From positions 1 to 52,192 of the forward strand of contig CAZJLO010000011.1 in NCBI GenBank assembly GCA_964547105.1: DNA of 52,192 nt, in the 5' to 3' direction. Each line of letters begins with the position of its first letter. Position 1 is the stretch's first letter. The notes beneath the pieces were generated by a model. The model was not told the origin of the DNA. It ran no database searches and worked only from the letters and a program-made list of their open reading frames with translations. Below, in pieces: positions 9,260 to 17,773 of the stretch. The DNA comes from RXOA01 sp964547105 (GTDB lineage Bacteria; Bipolaricaulota; Bipolaricaulia; UBA7950; UBA9294). A program made the translations under genes and the position numbers.

Positions 9260-9370
9260 CGACCACGAAGGCAGCGTAACGCCCCCGGACTACGCTGATG
9301 CCGTGATCGATGCGCGGCTCATCGCGATCGCTCGCGGATGGGTGAGCATCAGGAGACGCCGAAGCTTGGG

Positions 9371-9520
9371 CTAAATCGTCGCGAACAGGTTGTTCAGCGC
9401 TTCGGCAAGCGAAGGATGAGCGAATGCGGCATCGCGCAATGTGGTGTAGGGAAGCTTCCCGATCATCGCCATTTGCAGAACCGCCATGATCTCCCCCCCC
9501 TCGATGCCGAGGATCGAGGC
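9371..9520 (-). pseudogene. C-terminal fragment of the flavoprotein disulfide reductase, separated by a chimeric join
   Basis: The last 49 codons before the TAG at 9371-9373 read SILGIEGGEIMAVLQMAMIG and then LPYTTLRDAAFAHPSLAEALNNLF. This is the C-terminal dimerisation segment of mercuric-reductase-like enzymes. It is the missing end of the gene at 9695-10939. Between the two parts lie unrelated pieces and the N gap, so the split is probably an assembly fault and not a mutation. Confidence 0.8.
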
Positions 9521-9719
9521 GACAAGCCTTGCATCCTCGATATCCCGGTCGGAGGTCACTCCGGCCTCCGGAAGGAGGAGAGCGAGGACCCGGTCCGGCC
9601 CCAGGGCCCGAACCGCGAGAAAGGCGACCGTCGCCGAGTCGAGGCCGCCGGAAAGCCCCAGGACNNNNNNNNNNCCTCCAGGCAGTTGTCGTGATCAAGA
9701 TGAACATGCCTCAGCGTCA
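9521..9719. other. Chimeric insert around a 10-base N gap (9665-9674)
   Basis: Reading the minus strand, bases about 9675-9715 encode LRHVHLDHDNCLE, which resembles the metal-site core of the NikR nickel regulator. After the Ns, bases about 9664-9521 encode GLSGGLDSATVAFLAVRAL and ALGPDRVLALLLPEAG, the P-loop of an NAD synthetase. Neither belongs to the surrounding flavoprotein, and the NAD-synthetase piece is visibly richer in G and C than its neighbourhood. The junctions fall at short matches (around GACGCTGAGG, and at the SILGIE codons). This looks like wrongly extended contig ends from other sequences. Confidence 0.75.
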
Positions 9720-10939
9720 ACAAGCACCTTCATCACACCTCTCGTCTCATCCATTTCCAGCGCTCGCGCCACGTAGGACATCGGCATCCTGGCGACGCGG
9801 ACCCGCCTGCCGGTTCGCGCCGCCTCCTTCTCCGTCAGCCCGATCCCTCCCAGCTGCGGGTCGATGAACACCGTGTAGGGAACGAGACGATTGGCGGTGG
9901 TCGCGTCGCCACCTTCGAGGAGGTTGATTCGGGAGATCCGGTAGTCGTCGTAGGAGATGTGCGTGAACGCAGGCCCACCCTTGACATCGCCCAGTGCGTA
10001 GATCCCGGGGACGGCGGTTTGGAGCCGGCTATCGGTGGGGATGAAGCCACGATCATCAAGCTCGATCCCAGCGGCATCCAAGTTCAGATCCTCGACATTG
10101 GGAACTCTCCCCACCGCCATCAGCAGATGGCTTCCCCGCAGAACCTCGTCGCCCTGAGAGCCCCTCACATGTACTTCGATGTCACCATCTTCTCGCTTGG
10201 AGACACGAACCGCCTCTGTATCTGGCAGGATGTGAATCCCATCCTCGACGAGAATCTTCTCAACCTCTTCCGCTACATCCTTGTCTTCGTGAGCGAGAAG
10301 CTGCGCGCCGCGTTGGACGATCGTCACGTCACTCCCGAACCGGCGGAACATCTGCCCGAACTCCACACCGATGTACCCACCGCCGAGGATCAGAAGGTGC
10401 GATGGCACGACATCGAGGTCCATCACGGAGGTCGAGTCAAGGAACGGAACATCGTCGAGCCCTTCGAGATCCGGGACGCGGGGCCTCAATCCAGTGTTGA
10501 TGAAGACCTTGTCGGCACGAATCTCCCGAGTCGTCCCTGCCTCCGCAAGGATCTCGATGCGATCCGAGGCGAGAAACCGTCCTGTACCCCGCAACAGCGT
10601 CAGCCCGTCTGTTTCCTTGAGCCGTCGAAGGCTTCCCGCGCGGAAGCTCATGACCATGTTCGTCTTCCGTTGCCGCACCGCCGTGATGTCCGCCCGCGTT
10701 TCTCCAGTCCACACCCCGAAATCCCCGGATCTGCGCGCCAGATACGCCACCCGCGCGCTGGCGATCATCGTCTTCGTCGGTGTGCAGCCCTCATTGACGC
10801 AGGTTCCTCCGACATGATTCCGTTCGATCAGTGCCACCTGCCACCCGGCATTCGCCAAGGCAAGGGCTAACGGACTAGCGGCCTGTCCTGCTCCGATGAT
10901 CGCTGCATCGTAGTGTTTGTCTGTAGCCACGGGTTCCAT
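9695..10939 (-). CDS. FAD-dependent disulfide oxidoreductase, mercuric-reductase-like (3' end displaced)
   Basis: The N-terminus has the FAD loop IIGAGQAASPLALALANAG. It is followed by the redox disulfide GGTCVNEGCTPTK, the NAD loop LLILGGGYIGVEFGQMFRRFG and the second FAD motif GIYALGDVKGGPAFTH, so this is a complete class I pyridine nucleotide-disulfide oxidoreductase core. The family includes mercuric reductase, dihydrolipoamide dehydrogenase and bacterial homologues of unknown substrate. No N-terminal HMA domain or C-terminal vicinal Cys pair for Hg binding is present, so mercury reduction is not implied. The frame leaves the family after LVDAE, and the dimerisation segment is found at 9371-9520. 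The first ATG has GAGGG immediately before it; an in-frame GTG nine bases later has better spacing. Confidence 0.85.
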   Translation of the reverse strand: MEPVATDKHYDAAIIGAGQAASPLALALANAGWQVALIERNHVGGTCVNEGCTPTKTMIASARVAYLARRSGDFGVWTGETRADITAVRQRKTNMVMSFRAGSLRRLKETDGLTLLRGTGRFLASDRIEILAEAGTTREIRADKVFINTGLRPRVPDLEGLDDVPFLDSTSVMDLDVVPSHLLILGGGYIGVEFGQMFRRFGSDVTIVQRGAQLLAHEDKDVAEEVEKILVEDGIHILPDTEAVRVSKREDGDIEVHVRGSQGDEVLRGSHLLMAVGRVPNVEDLNLDAAGIELDDRGFIPTDSRLQTAVPGIYALGDVKGGPAFTHISYDDYRISRINLLEGGDATTANRLVPYTVFIDPQLGGIGLTEKEAARTGRRVRVARMPMSYVARALEMDETRGVMKVLVDAEACSS

Positions 10940-11096
10940 CCCTCACGCGCTGGTCACCACTGTCGCCGGGTGAGTGGTCCGGGATCGCTCCGAAAGACAC
11001 CATACACTGGAGTGCGGTTCCGAGAGAACTGATTGCTGCTCCACCACGCCATGCCCCAGTTGGAGTAGACTCGCCTCAGTCCGTCGGGAGGTGCGT

Positions 11097-12152
11097 GTGC
11101 ATTTTGGGATTCTTGCCGCCATCTTGTTCGGAATCAGTGCCCCGTTGTCGAAGATTCTCCTCGACGGCGTCGATCCGATCATCCTTGCCGGCTTGCTCTA
11201 CCTCGGAGCAGGCGCCTCGCTGGGTCTCCTGCTGCTTGCCGGAAGAGCGGTCGGGACAGGCGATCGGGAAGCGCGCTTGGAGAAGCATGATGTGCCGTGG
11301 CTTGTCGGCGCGGTGATCTCCGGCGGCGTGATCGGGCCGATCCTCCTCCTTCTCGGGCTGCAACGAACGGCGGCCGCAACAACGTCGCTACTCCTCAACT
11401 TCGAGGTCGTCGCCACCGGTCTTGTCGCGTTTGGTTTGTTTCGCGAATCGGTTGGTCGCAGCACATGGGCGGCGATCGCTGCCGTGGCAGGGGGAGGCGT
11501 ACTCCTCACCCTTGATCCGGGAGCCGGTTGGGGCGTCTCCGCAGGGGCGCTCCTCGTGCTGGGAGCGTGCGTAGCGTGGGGGTTCGACAACAACTTCACC
11601 GCACGTATCTCGCTCAAGGATCCAAAAAGAATCGTCGCCATCAAAGGCCTCGCCGCGGGTGGATTCTCCTTCCTGCTCGGGATCGCACTCGGGCGCCCCC
11701 TCCCCCCGTTGAGCCAGGCCCTGTATGCGCTTGCCCTCGGCACCGTGAGCTATGGAGCGAGCATCGCCCTGTTCGTTCGATCGCTTCGCCGGGTGGGTGC
11801 GGCGCGAACCGGCGCACTGTTCGGCATGGCCCCGTTTGTCGGCGTCGCCCTGTCACTCGTCATCTTTCGAGAGCTACCGCAATGGACCTTCTTCGCCGCG
11901 CTGCCGCTGATGTTTCTTGCTGCGTTCCTGCTGGCCGGAGAGAAACACGCACACACGCATGCGCACGAGGGCCTGACCCACATCCACCGCCATCTACACG
12001 ACGACGACCATCACGAACACGCTCATCCCGATGGTAATAGCGCGGGTGACGGACACGCCCACGAACACACCCATCAGGATCTGACCCACGCGCATCCGCA
12101 CAAGCCCGACCCTCACCACCGTCACGAACACGACGACAGGATGGATTCGTAG
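11097..12152 (+). CDS. EamA/DMT-family transporter with His-rich C-terminal tail
   Basis: GTG 11097 is chosen because GGGAGG (11086-11091) lies five bases upstream and the product then begins VHFGILAAILFGISAPLSK, as EamA proteins do. The longer frame adds a Cys/Arg-rich stretch. The 351-residue protein has ten predicted membrane helices in two EamA repeats, ending near residue 282 (PLMFLAAFLLAGE). The remaining 65 or so residues are extremely rich in His, Asp and Glu (HAHTHAHEGLTHIHRHLH and similar). DMT proteins export or exchange small metabolites; a His tail of this kind usually binds divalent metals such as Zn, Ni or Co. Transport or sensing of a metal is an inference. Confidence 0.85.
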   Translation: MHFGILAAILFGISAPLSKILLDGVDPIILAGLLYLGAGASLGLLLLAGRAVGTGDREARLEKHDVPWLVGAVISGGVIGPILLLLGLQRTAAATTSLLLNFEVVATGLVAFGLFRESVGRSTWAAIAAVAGGGVLLTLDPGAGWGVSAGALLVLGACVAWGFDNNFTARISLKDPKRIVAIKGLAAGGFSFLLGIALGRPLPPLSQALYALALGTVSYGASIALFVRSLRRVGAARTGALFGMAPFVGVALSLVIFRELPQWTFFAALPLMFLAAFLLAGEKHAHTHAHEGLTHIHRHLHDDDHHEHAHPDGNSAGDGHAHEHTHQDLTHAHPHKPDPHHRHEHDDRMDS

Positions 12153-12204
12153 CTGCTCCCGGGCCGCCAGGCTTCGTAGTGCAGCGGCCCAATCCTTCTC
12201 CCGC

Positions 12205-13932
12205 CTACGGCGCAACCAGCTCCACCCGCACACGGTGGCTGCTGTCGTCGTTGAGGCCGATCCACAGGTCGTAGATCCCCGGAGCAAGATCGGTTGAGGA
12301 AACCGGGAAAGCATAGCCTTGTCGCTCGGCGTCGTAGACAAATCCGTAGAACGCCACAACTGCCGGCGCCGTTTCGTCGGTCGGGTCCTGCACATCGGTG
12401 ATGCTCAGATGTACCCTTCCCTCCGTCCTCTCCGCACCGAACGCATCGCGTAGCGTGAAGAAGATCCCGATCTCCTCACCAACCACGAATCGCCCGCCGA
12501 GTGGCATCGAGCCAACGACCATTCGGTCGGATAGCGGAAGCGGCTGCTCGATGGGCAACCAGTCTGCGGGCCAGTCGGCAGGATCGCCCAACGGCCCCAT
12601 CTGATAGACAACGCAGTAGGTGGTCGTCTTGCTTGACGACAATCCGAGTGCATCGGCCGCGTGCACGGTGAACTCGTGGCATCCCGGTTCGAACGTATCG
12701 AGCCGCCCGTCCGATGTTGCCGTTGTCTCGACACGGGCCTCCACCGCTGTGGTTTGTACATCGAAAGACGGCGAGACGATCTGGCCGATTCTTACAGGAT
12801 CTCTGTGCCGGGGGAAGGCAATCTCGATCCGAGGCGAGGTCGTGTATTCCACCGTCAGATCGAACGCGCACGTCGCGGTGTTGCCGGCGGCATCGGTCGC
12901 AGTGAGGGTCACCGGGGTCGTTCCGAGCGGGAAGATGCTCCCAAATGGTGTTGACGCAGTGATTGTAGGCGTCATTCCTGAACTGTCGGTGACAATTGGT
13001 GCGGGCCACGTCCCCGTCGCGCCGAGCACACCCCACTCATTGTCGAGGACGATGTCGCCGGGGCAGGTCACAAACGCCGGAGAGATCGTGTCACTCCAGG
13101 TAATGGTCACGGTGGCGGTTTCGGTGACCGTTCCCCCACTCGTCCCATCATTGGTGCCGTGGAGCGTCACGGTGTATGGAACCGGCCCAAGGTAGGGGGG
13201 AACAAGCGTCAACTTGTGAGTAAGTACGATCGTGAAGTTCGGCTCGAGGCGGCTTGCGTGGACTCCGAGCGGGATCACGATGTCATCGGAGGGGTTTCCC
13301 GGCGTGCCGTTGTCCTCGGTCAACGTCAGATTGAGCAGCGCCGCCTTGCCGACGTTGGTGAACACATAACAGAATGTAAGCTCCGTGCCCGCCTCAGCGC
13401 TGAGCGATGTGGTCGATGATGGACAGACCCCGATGCCCTTCGTTAGATCGATCGATGCATTGACCGGGTTCGCGACAACCGTTGCCGAATCAGAGACGCT
13501 CAGCGCGCCTCCGCTTTCACCTTCATTAACCGCAGACAATGTAGCGGAGTAATCGAATGTTCCCGGCTGCTCGACCACATGCTCGTAGAGGACCGACGCC
13601 GTCATGAACGGAAGGAGCTGGGCCGCGATGCCACCAAGCGGAACGGAGAAATCGTCCGACGGATCGCCCGGCGTGCCGTTGTCTTCGATCAGCTGCAGGT
13701 TCGTCGCCGGAGCGGTCCCCGTGTTCCTGATCGTATAGCAGAATAGGACGCTCGTCCGCGCGTCCACGGTGACCGATTCGCCGGCCGTGGCACACGATCC
13801 ACTGCCCGTCGTCACTTTCTTGTCCAAGGTCAGCACGGCGTCGGCCAGTACCGGCGCCACGCAAAGCACCATGAGAAGTGCTGCAAGTCCAGCCATCACC
13901 AACATTCTTGGACAGATTGTGCAAATTCGCAT
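12205..13932 (-). CDS. Secreted adhesin-like protein with DUF11-like and HYR domains
   Basis: A 575-residue exported protein. ATG 13930-13932 follows GGGAGCTTCAGAC, and the signal peptide is MAGLAALLMVLCVAPVLADA. Residues about 31-150 and 155-275 are two similar modules, each with a Cys pair, FCYTIRNTGT or FCYVFTNVGK, and NLxLxEDNGTPGxPSDD. They resemble the DUF11/conserved-repeat type found in surface proteins. Residues about 282-362 form a HYR domain (CPGDIVLD, GTTPVTLTATDAAGNTATC). The C-terminal 200 residues read as two more beta-sandwich modules. No sortase or anchoring signal is seen. Likely extracellular, binding or structural; partner unknown. Confidence 0.8.
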   Translation of the reverse strand: MRICTICPRMLVMAGLAALLMVLCVAPVLADAVLTLDKKVTTGSGSCATAGESVTVDARTSVLFCYTIRNTGTAPATNLQLIEDNGTPGDPSDDFSVPLGGIAAQLLPFMTASVLYEHVVEQPGTFDYSATLSAVNEGESGGALSVSDSATVVANPVNASIDLTKGIGVCPSSTTSLSAEAGTELTFCYVFTNVGKAALLNLTLTEDNGTPGNPSDDIVIPLGVHASRLEPNFTIVLTHKLTLVPPYLGPVPYTVTLHGTNDGTSGGTVTETATVTITWSDTISPAFVTCPGDIVLDNEWGVLGATGTWPAPIVTDSSGMTPTITASTPFGSIFPLGTTPVTLTATDAAGNTATCAFDLTVEYTTSPRIEIAFPRHRDPVRIGQIVSPSFDVQTTAVEARVETTATSDGRLDTFEPGCHEFTVHAADALGLSSSKTTTYCVVYQMGPLGDPADWPADWLPIEQPLPLSDRMVVGSMPLGGRFVVGEEIGIFFTLRDAFGAERTEGRVHLSITDVQDPTDETAPAVVAFYGFVYDAERQGYAFPVSSTDLAPGIYDLWIGLNDDSSHRVRVELVAP

Positions 13933-14001
13933 GTCTGAAGCTCCCTTTGGCCGGGCGCATCCGTGATATTCGACCGCCCGTGTCTTGGCCGCAACCGATT
14001 G

Positions 14002-14010
14002 ATTCTAGCA
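14002..14010 (-). promoter_or_regulatory. Extended -10 element upstream of the HYR/DUF11 gene
   Basis: The minus strand reads TGCTAGAAT here, a TGnTATAAT-type extended -10. No good -35 lies 16-18 bases upstream, which extended -10 promoters tolerate. The predicted start would be about 60 bases before the gene at 13932. Confidence 0.35.
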
Positions 14011-14075
14011 CAATCCATCATAGACCGCTGGTCGACACCTGCCGAGAGAAGCTCCTCTGCGCTCGCCACGCTCGT

Positions 14076-16298
14076 CTATGAACGAGGTCCGTTCCACTCC
14101 CACCAAGCTCCGTTGCATAATCTGCGAATCGCGACCGTACCACAGTGGATCTCACCGGCATGCTCGTGGAACGGTTTCCAGACATCGACGAACACCACAT
14201 GCATTCCCAACGCCTCGAGCGGCTGCCGGATTGCCTGCGCAATCGGGTCGCCCGCGGCCAGCTTCGGTCCAAGCGGATCGGGAACGATGGCGTGGTCGTT
14301 GCAGATTAGACTATTCACACTGTTTGGAATGACCGCCCGCCCTTTGTGGAACAACACCGGCAGGTCGATGAAGTCATCGTTGGCTAGCCCGAGGCCGACG
14401 GAGAGCCCGGTCCGAATCTCCTTGAGCCGTCTGGAGATCTCGCGGTTTTCTTCGGATCGTCCGTGCTTGTCAAGCAGTTCCTGCACTGTCGCCTCGTCCT
14501 TGTGCCCCGCAAACACGATCGCCGTAGCGTGCCCGTCCCGCGCGCATGATTCCAGGATCCGCCGAGCAAGGGACGGGCTGGGAATGAGAACACGGAATCC
14601 TTTCCGATCGGGTGCGGGAACGAAGTTCACCACTTCATCGACATGGCCGATTAGGAGCCAGGATGTATCGACGACAAGCGGCGGCACCTGCACCCATTGC
14701 GCTTCGAGAAATGCAAGCACATCGGGATGCATCCCAAGCTCATGCTGTTGTCCAACCAGGATCCGCCCGAATGGGAACCGCGTTCCGTCCTGTGTCGTGA
14801 CTGGCGGCGACACCTGCAGATTTCCGTACCAGTCGATCCATTGCGTTTCGGCGCGAGGGACTCCCGCCTTGATGATCTCCGCCCCCCGTTCGCGGAACAC
14901 CTGCTCCGCACGATCATCCAGTAGACCACATCGCATCTCCCGGTAGTGCTTGCGCAGCCCTGTCAGAATGGCCATGCGTTGCCCGGCCGGAGTGGTGATA
15001 CCGCCGATCTTGACGGCATCCTGTATCCAAACGTCGGCCGGATCAGCCGGATCGACGCAGAGTTTCGTCAGCGTCGCCTCCGCTGCGATCACGGATTCCT
15101 CGATCTCCATCACTGCGTTGGCTGTTCTATCGTTCTCGACCATGACGACTTCTTCTACGCGGTCGAGCGCTGAGGCGAGCATGAACGGTGCGGTTCGGAA
15201 TCTCACCGTGTCGACCGCCGTGCATGCTCCGTTCGCTCCCAGCAGCGAGATTGTGATCCCAAACCGTCCGCTCCATGCCGGGTTCTCTGATGATGGCCCG
15301 TGGGGCAGTTCGATTGGGGCTGCCAGAAGCTGGAAGGTGTTCTGCTTGGAGGCGTCAAGGGTCCACGTTCCGCGTACGCCGAGCGATGTCCAGTCACTGT
15401 CGGATCGAAGAAGCAGCTGAACCTTGTTCCGTGCGGGTCGATCAACCTGGACGACTAAGTGCGATCCTGGTTTGGAATGCGTCAGTCGAACCACGACGCG
15501 GCCCGCCGCGCCCGGAATCGCGTCGACGCGATCAAGCAGCAAGCGACCATGGCTCTTCGCTGATGCGTCGCCGATCAGCGGGTATGCGACGGCATAGGCT
15601 GTTGGCGCGGAAGATAAGACTCGATCGACCTCACCATCATGATCGTAGTCGGCGCAAAGAGTCAATGGCCTCCGCCCCGCGACTCGCGATTGGCGCCTCA
15701 CCCCAGAGCGCACGGCGCTTGCGCCTCGTCCGGCAGTCGACGTTGTCCGGCCCGTCGGAGCAAGTTGGCTCGCGCGCCTGGTCACATCGTCCCATCCGTA
15801 GCGGGGAGCGGAGACGTATTGATAGAGAAGTGGCCAGTCTCCAATACGGTGGAAGTAGTAGTCCCAGAAGCCCGCACAATCCGCCTCCCGAATCCACTTG
15901 CGCCTGCGCAGCGACCCGACGGCTTCCAGGTAGTTCACGTACTGGTCCAGCTTCTCGTGAAGCTCCTGCTCGTCGTGAGTGAGAAGGGTCGGAGTATGGG
16001 GGTTCTCAGCGTCCACGAGCTTCTTCAGTAGCGTTTCCAGTTCGGAGCCCTGGTGCTCGATGATCCCTTGCATGCGGCTAAGCTTCGGATGGAGAATGAA
16101 GTCGCGCCGCATCTCGAAGTCCTTCTGCAGGCGCTCCTTCTGCTTGGTCTGCCTGTATTTCCGGTATCCGAAGATGCCTGTTGCCACCAGAGCGAGGCAG
16201 CCGAGCATCTCGCTGATCTTCCAGATTGCATCCAGAGATATCCGCATCCTGCGCTTCCCATCCTTGCTTGTCTCCAGCGAGGAGTATACATAGTCCAT
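14076..16298 (-). CDS. Membrane-anchored protein-arginine deiminase (PAD, vertebrate-type fold)
   Basis: The C-terminal half matches the PAD C-terminal catalytic domain, which converts peptidyl-arginine to citrulline with Ca2+. In the 740-residue frame the four catalytic positions are all present: Asp427 in WIQD, His552 and Asp554 in GHVDE, and Cys719 in HCGT. These correspond to Asp350, His471, Asp473 and Cys645 of human PAD4. The block PDPLGPKLAAGDPIAQAI is also typical. A Ca-binding-like ADYDHDGEVD lies at 216-225. The N-terminal 165 residues are different: one helix (MLGCLALVATGIFGY, 31-45), a charged coiled-coil-like part, and a module resembling DUF4760-type bacterial membrane proteins. 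An Arg/Ser/Thr-rich linker (about 170-210) joins them. ATG 16247 (18th codon) may be the real start. Substrate unknown. Confidence 0.85.
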   Translation of the reverse strand: MDYVYSSLETSKDGKRRMRISLDAIWKISEMLGCLALVATGIFGYRKYRQTKQKERLQKDFEMRRDFILHPKLSRMQGIIEHQGSELETLLKKLVDAENPHTPTLLTHDEQELHEKLDQYVNYLEAVGSLRRRKWIREADCAGFWDYYFHRIGDWPLLYQYVSAPRYGWDDVTRRASQLAPTGRTTSTAGRGASAVRSGVRRQSRVAGRRPLTLCADYDHDGEVDRVLSSAPTAYAVAYPLIGDASAKSHGRLLLDRVDAIPGAAGRVVVRLTHSKPGSHLVVQVDRPARNKVQLLLRSDSDWTSLGVRGTWTLDASKQNTFQLLAAPIELPHGPSSENPAWSGRFGITISLLGANGACTAVDTVRFRTAPFMLASALDRVEEVVMVENDRTANAVMEIEESVIAAEATLTKLCVDPADPADVWIQDAVKIGGITTPAGQRMAILTGLRKHYREMRCGLLDDRAEQVFRERGAEIIKAGVPRAETQWIDWYGNLQVSPPVTTQDGTRFPFGRILVGQQHELGMHPDVLAFLEAQWVQVPPLVVDTSWLLIGHVDEVVNFVPAPDRKGFRVLIPSPSLARRILESCARDGHATAIVFAGHKDEATVQELLDKHGRSEENREISRRLKEIRTGLSVGLGLANDDFIDLPVLFHKGRAVIPNSVNSLICNDHAIVPDPLGPKLAAGDPIAQAIRQPLEALGMHVVFVDVWKPFHEHAGEIHCGTVAIRRLCNGAWWEWNGPRS

Positions 16299-16541
16299 GT
16301 CATCGTGAGAATTGCTTGCTGTTCCTTGATCGTCGCAATCGATCGCAATACCTCGGATTCGCGGCGGAGAGCCACGCTTTCCAGGCCTGGCAGATTTGAA
16401 CCCCGTGTCTCAAGACCGACTCGCGAAGCTGTTCACAACATCCCGGCGGGTGGCTTCCCAGATCCAATCGGACGAGTACCTCACCTCGTCGATGCCTTGG
16501 GACAAGCGCGAGGAGAGAGCCGGATATCCGATTGTCGCGTT

Positions 16542-16570
16542 TTGACCGGTAGCTCCCCTGGCGGTACACT
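16542..16570 (+). promoter_or_regulatory. Sigma70 promoter of the thiamine transporter operon
   Basis: TTGACC (16542-16547) and TACACT (16565-16570) are separated by exactly 17 bp. Transcription would start near 16577, directly at the 5' edge of the TPP riboswitch. Position relative to the riboswitch makes this a convincing promoter. Confidence 0.65.
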
Positions 16571-16579
16571 GACACCAAT

Positions 16580-16672
16580 GAGAGGGGAGCTCGGATCCAC
16601 CGGGCTGAGAGGGCCGAATCTTCGGCCGACCCTGGAACCTGAACCGGATAATGCCGGCGTAGGAACTGGCAC
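16580..16672 (+). promoter_or_regulatory. TPP riboswitch (THI element)
   Basis: The conserved core is present in order: CTGAGA (16605-16610), a stem closed by GGCCGAATCTTCGGCC, ACCCT, GAACCTGA, and GGATAATGCCGGCGTAGGAA (16647 onwards). These are the thiamin pyrophosphate-binding J3/2 and J2/4-J4/5 elements of the THI-box aptamer. It lies about 65 bases upstream of thiB and explains the operon's role in thiamine uptake. Binding of TPP normally turns such genes off. Confidence 0.95.
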
Positions 16673-16710
16673 GCATACCGCACCGACCGACGACGGGTCT
16701 TCTCGCACCC

Positions 16711-16731
16711 CCCTCTAGAAGGTTTGGAGGG
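16711..16731 (+). promoter_or_regulatory. thiB: Hairpin that can hide the thiB ribosome site
   Basis: CCCTC (16711-16715) can pair with GAGGG (16727-16731), with one further T-G pair and a nine-base loop. The right arm is the GGAGGG Shine-Dalgarno of thiB. As part of the riboswitch expression platform it would block translation when formed. No T-tract follows, so translational control fits better than termination. Confidence 0.45.
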
Positions 16732-16738
16732 ATGTCTC

Positions 16739-17773
16739 ATGCGAAATTTGATGGTGACCGCACTCCTGCTCGTCGTGATCTGCCTTGCCTCGTACGGGCA
16801 GGACGATCGCCCACCGTTTGTCGTGTACACGTATGACAGCTTCGCTTCGTGGGGCCCGGCAAGCGCGATCGAGCAGGCGTTCGAGGCGATGTATCCGGCC
16901 GATGTTCGGTTCGTCGCGGTTGCCGACTCTCGTTCCATGCTGACACGACTCCGTCAAGAACGGGAAGCGGGGCGCCAGGGCGCGGATGTGTTTATCGGAA
17001 TCGAGGCCGCCGATCTGGCTCGGACACGCGAACTCGACCTGTTCCTTCCCCTCCAGCCGGAGGACGTGCCCAACCTCTCAGTCGTTCCGCAATCCCTGCT
17101 TCTCGACCCGAGCGGCTCGCTGATCCCCTACGAACACGGCTACATCACGTTCGTCTACGACAGTGAGCAAGTCGACACCACGACCTTGGCGAGAACGTTC
17201 GAGGAACTGCTCGATCCCCGCTATCGGAATCAGATCATTCTCGAGGACCCGCGCATGTCATCTCCGGGTCTGTCGTTTCTGCTGTGGACGATCGACCGGT
17301 TCGGCGATCCCGGCTATCTTGACTACTGGCGGCAACTCGCTCCAAATGTGCTGACTGTGACCGGAGGATGGGGAGAAGCATACGACCTGTTCCTTGCCGG
17401 CGAAGCGCCGATTGTGCTGAGTTTCTCAACGGACACGGCATATTCTGTGATCGATCACGGAAGCGCGCGTCACAAGGTGATGCTGCTCGACAACCAGGGC
17501 TACCGGAACGTGTATTTCATGGGAGTCGTGCAGGGAACGGAACACTTCGACTGGGCGACCGCGTTCCTCGACCTGGTCCTGTCGCCGGAGATTCAGTCGC
17601 TGATCCCCACCACCGAGTGGATGTTCCCCGCCAACCCCGAGGCACTCCTGCCGGTATCGTTCTACCAATACGCTGTCACACCGCCGCAACCGGTGATGAT
17701 CGCGCCAGGTGAGGTCCTTGCCCATCTCGATCGATGGCTGCGCGAATGGGCGTTGGTGATCCTCGGAGGGTGA
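16739..17773 (+). CDS. thiB: Thiamine ABC transporter, periplasmic binding protein
   Basis: A 344-residue protein from ATG 16739, with GGAGGG eight bases before. A signal peptide (MVTALLLVVICLASYG) is followed by FVVYTYDSFASWGPAS, where the VYTYDSF block is the hallmark of ThiB. The fold is a class II solute-binding protein that captures thiamine, TMP or TPP in the periplasm and delivers it to ThiP. Further family features are GADVFIGIE, IPYEHGYITFVYDS and SLIPTTEWMFPAN. It is the first gene of thiBPQ and sits under a TPP riboswitch, which makes the assignment firm. Confidence 0.94.
   Translation: MRNLMVTALLLVVICLASYGQDDRPPFVVYTYDSFASWGPASAIEQAFEAMYPADVRFVAVADSRSMLTRLRQEREAGRQGADVFIGIEAADLARTRELDLFLPLQPEDVPNLSVVPQSLLLDPSGSLIPYEHGYITFVYDSEQVDTTTLARTFEELLDPRYRNQIILEDPRMSSPGLSFLLWTIDRFGDPGYLDYWRQLAPNVLTVTGGWGEAYDLFLAGEAPIVLSFSTDTAYSVIDHGSARHKVMLLDNQGYRNVYFMGVVQGTEHFDWATAFLDLVLSPEIQSLIPTTEWMFPANPEALLPVSFYQYAVTPPQPVMIAPGEVLAHLDRWLREWALVILGG

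Noticed and set aside
9959..10870. Plus-strand frame of 303 codons opposite the flavoprotein gene
   Set aside because: Antisense shadow; the minus strand shows all FAD, NAD and disulfide motifs.
16375..16410. GGGGTTCAAATCTGCC on the minus strand, like a tRNA T-arm
   Set aside because: No matching acceptor stem, D-arm or anticodon arm was found in the following or preceding 80 bases.
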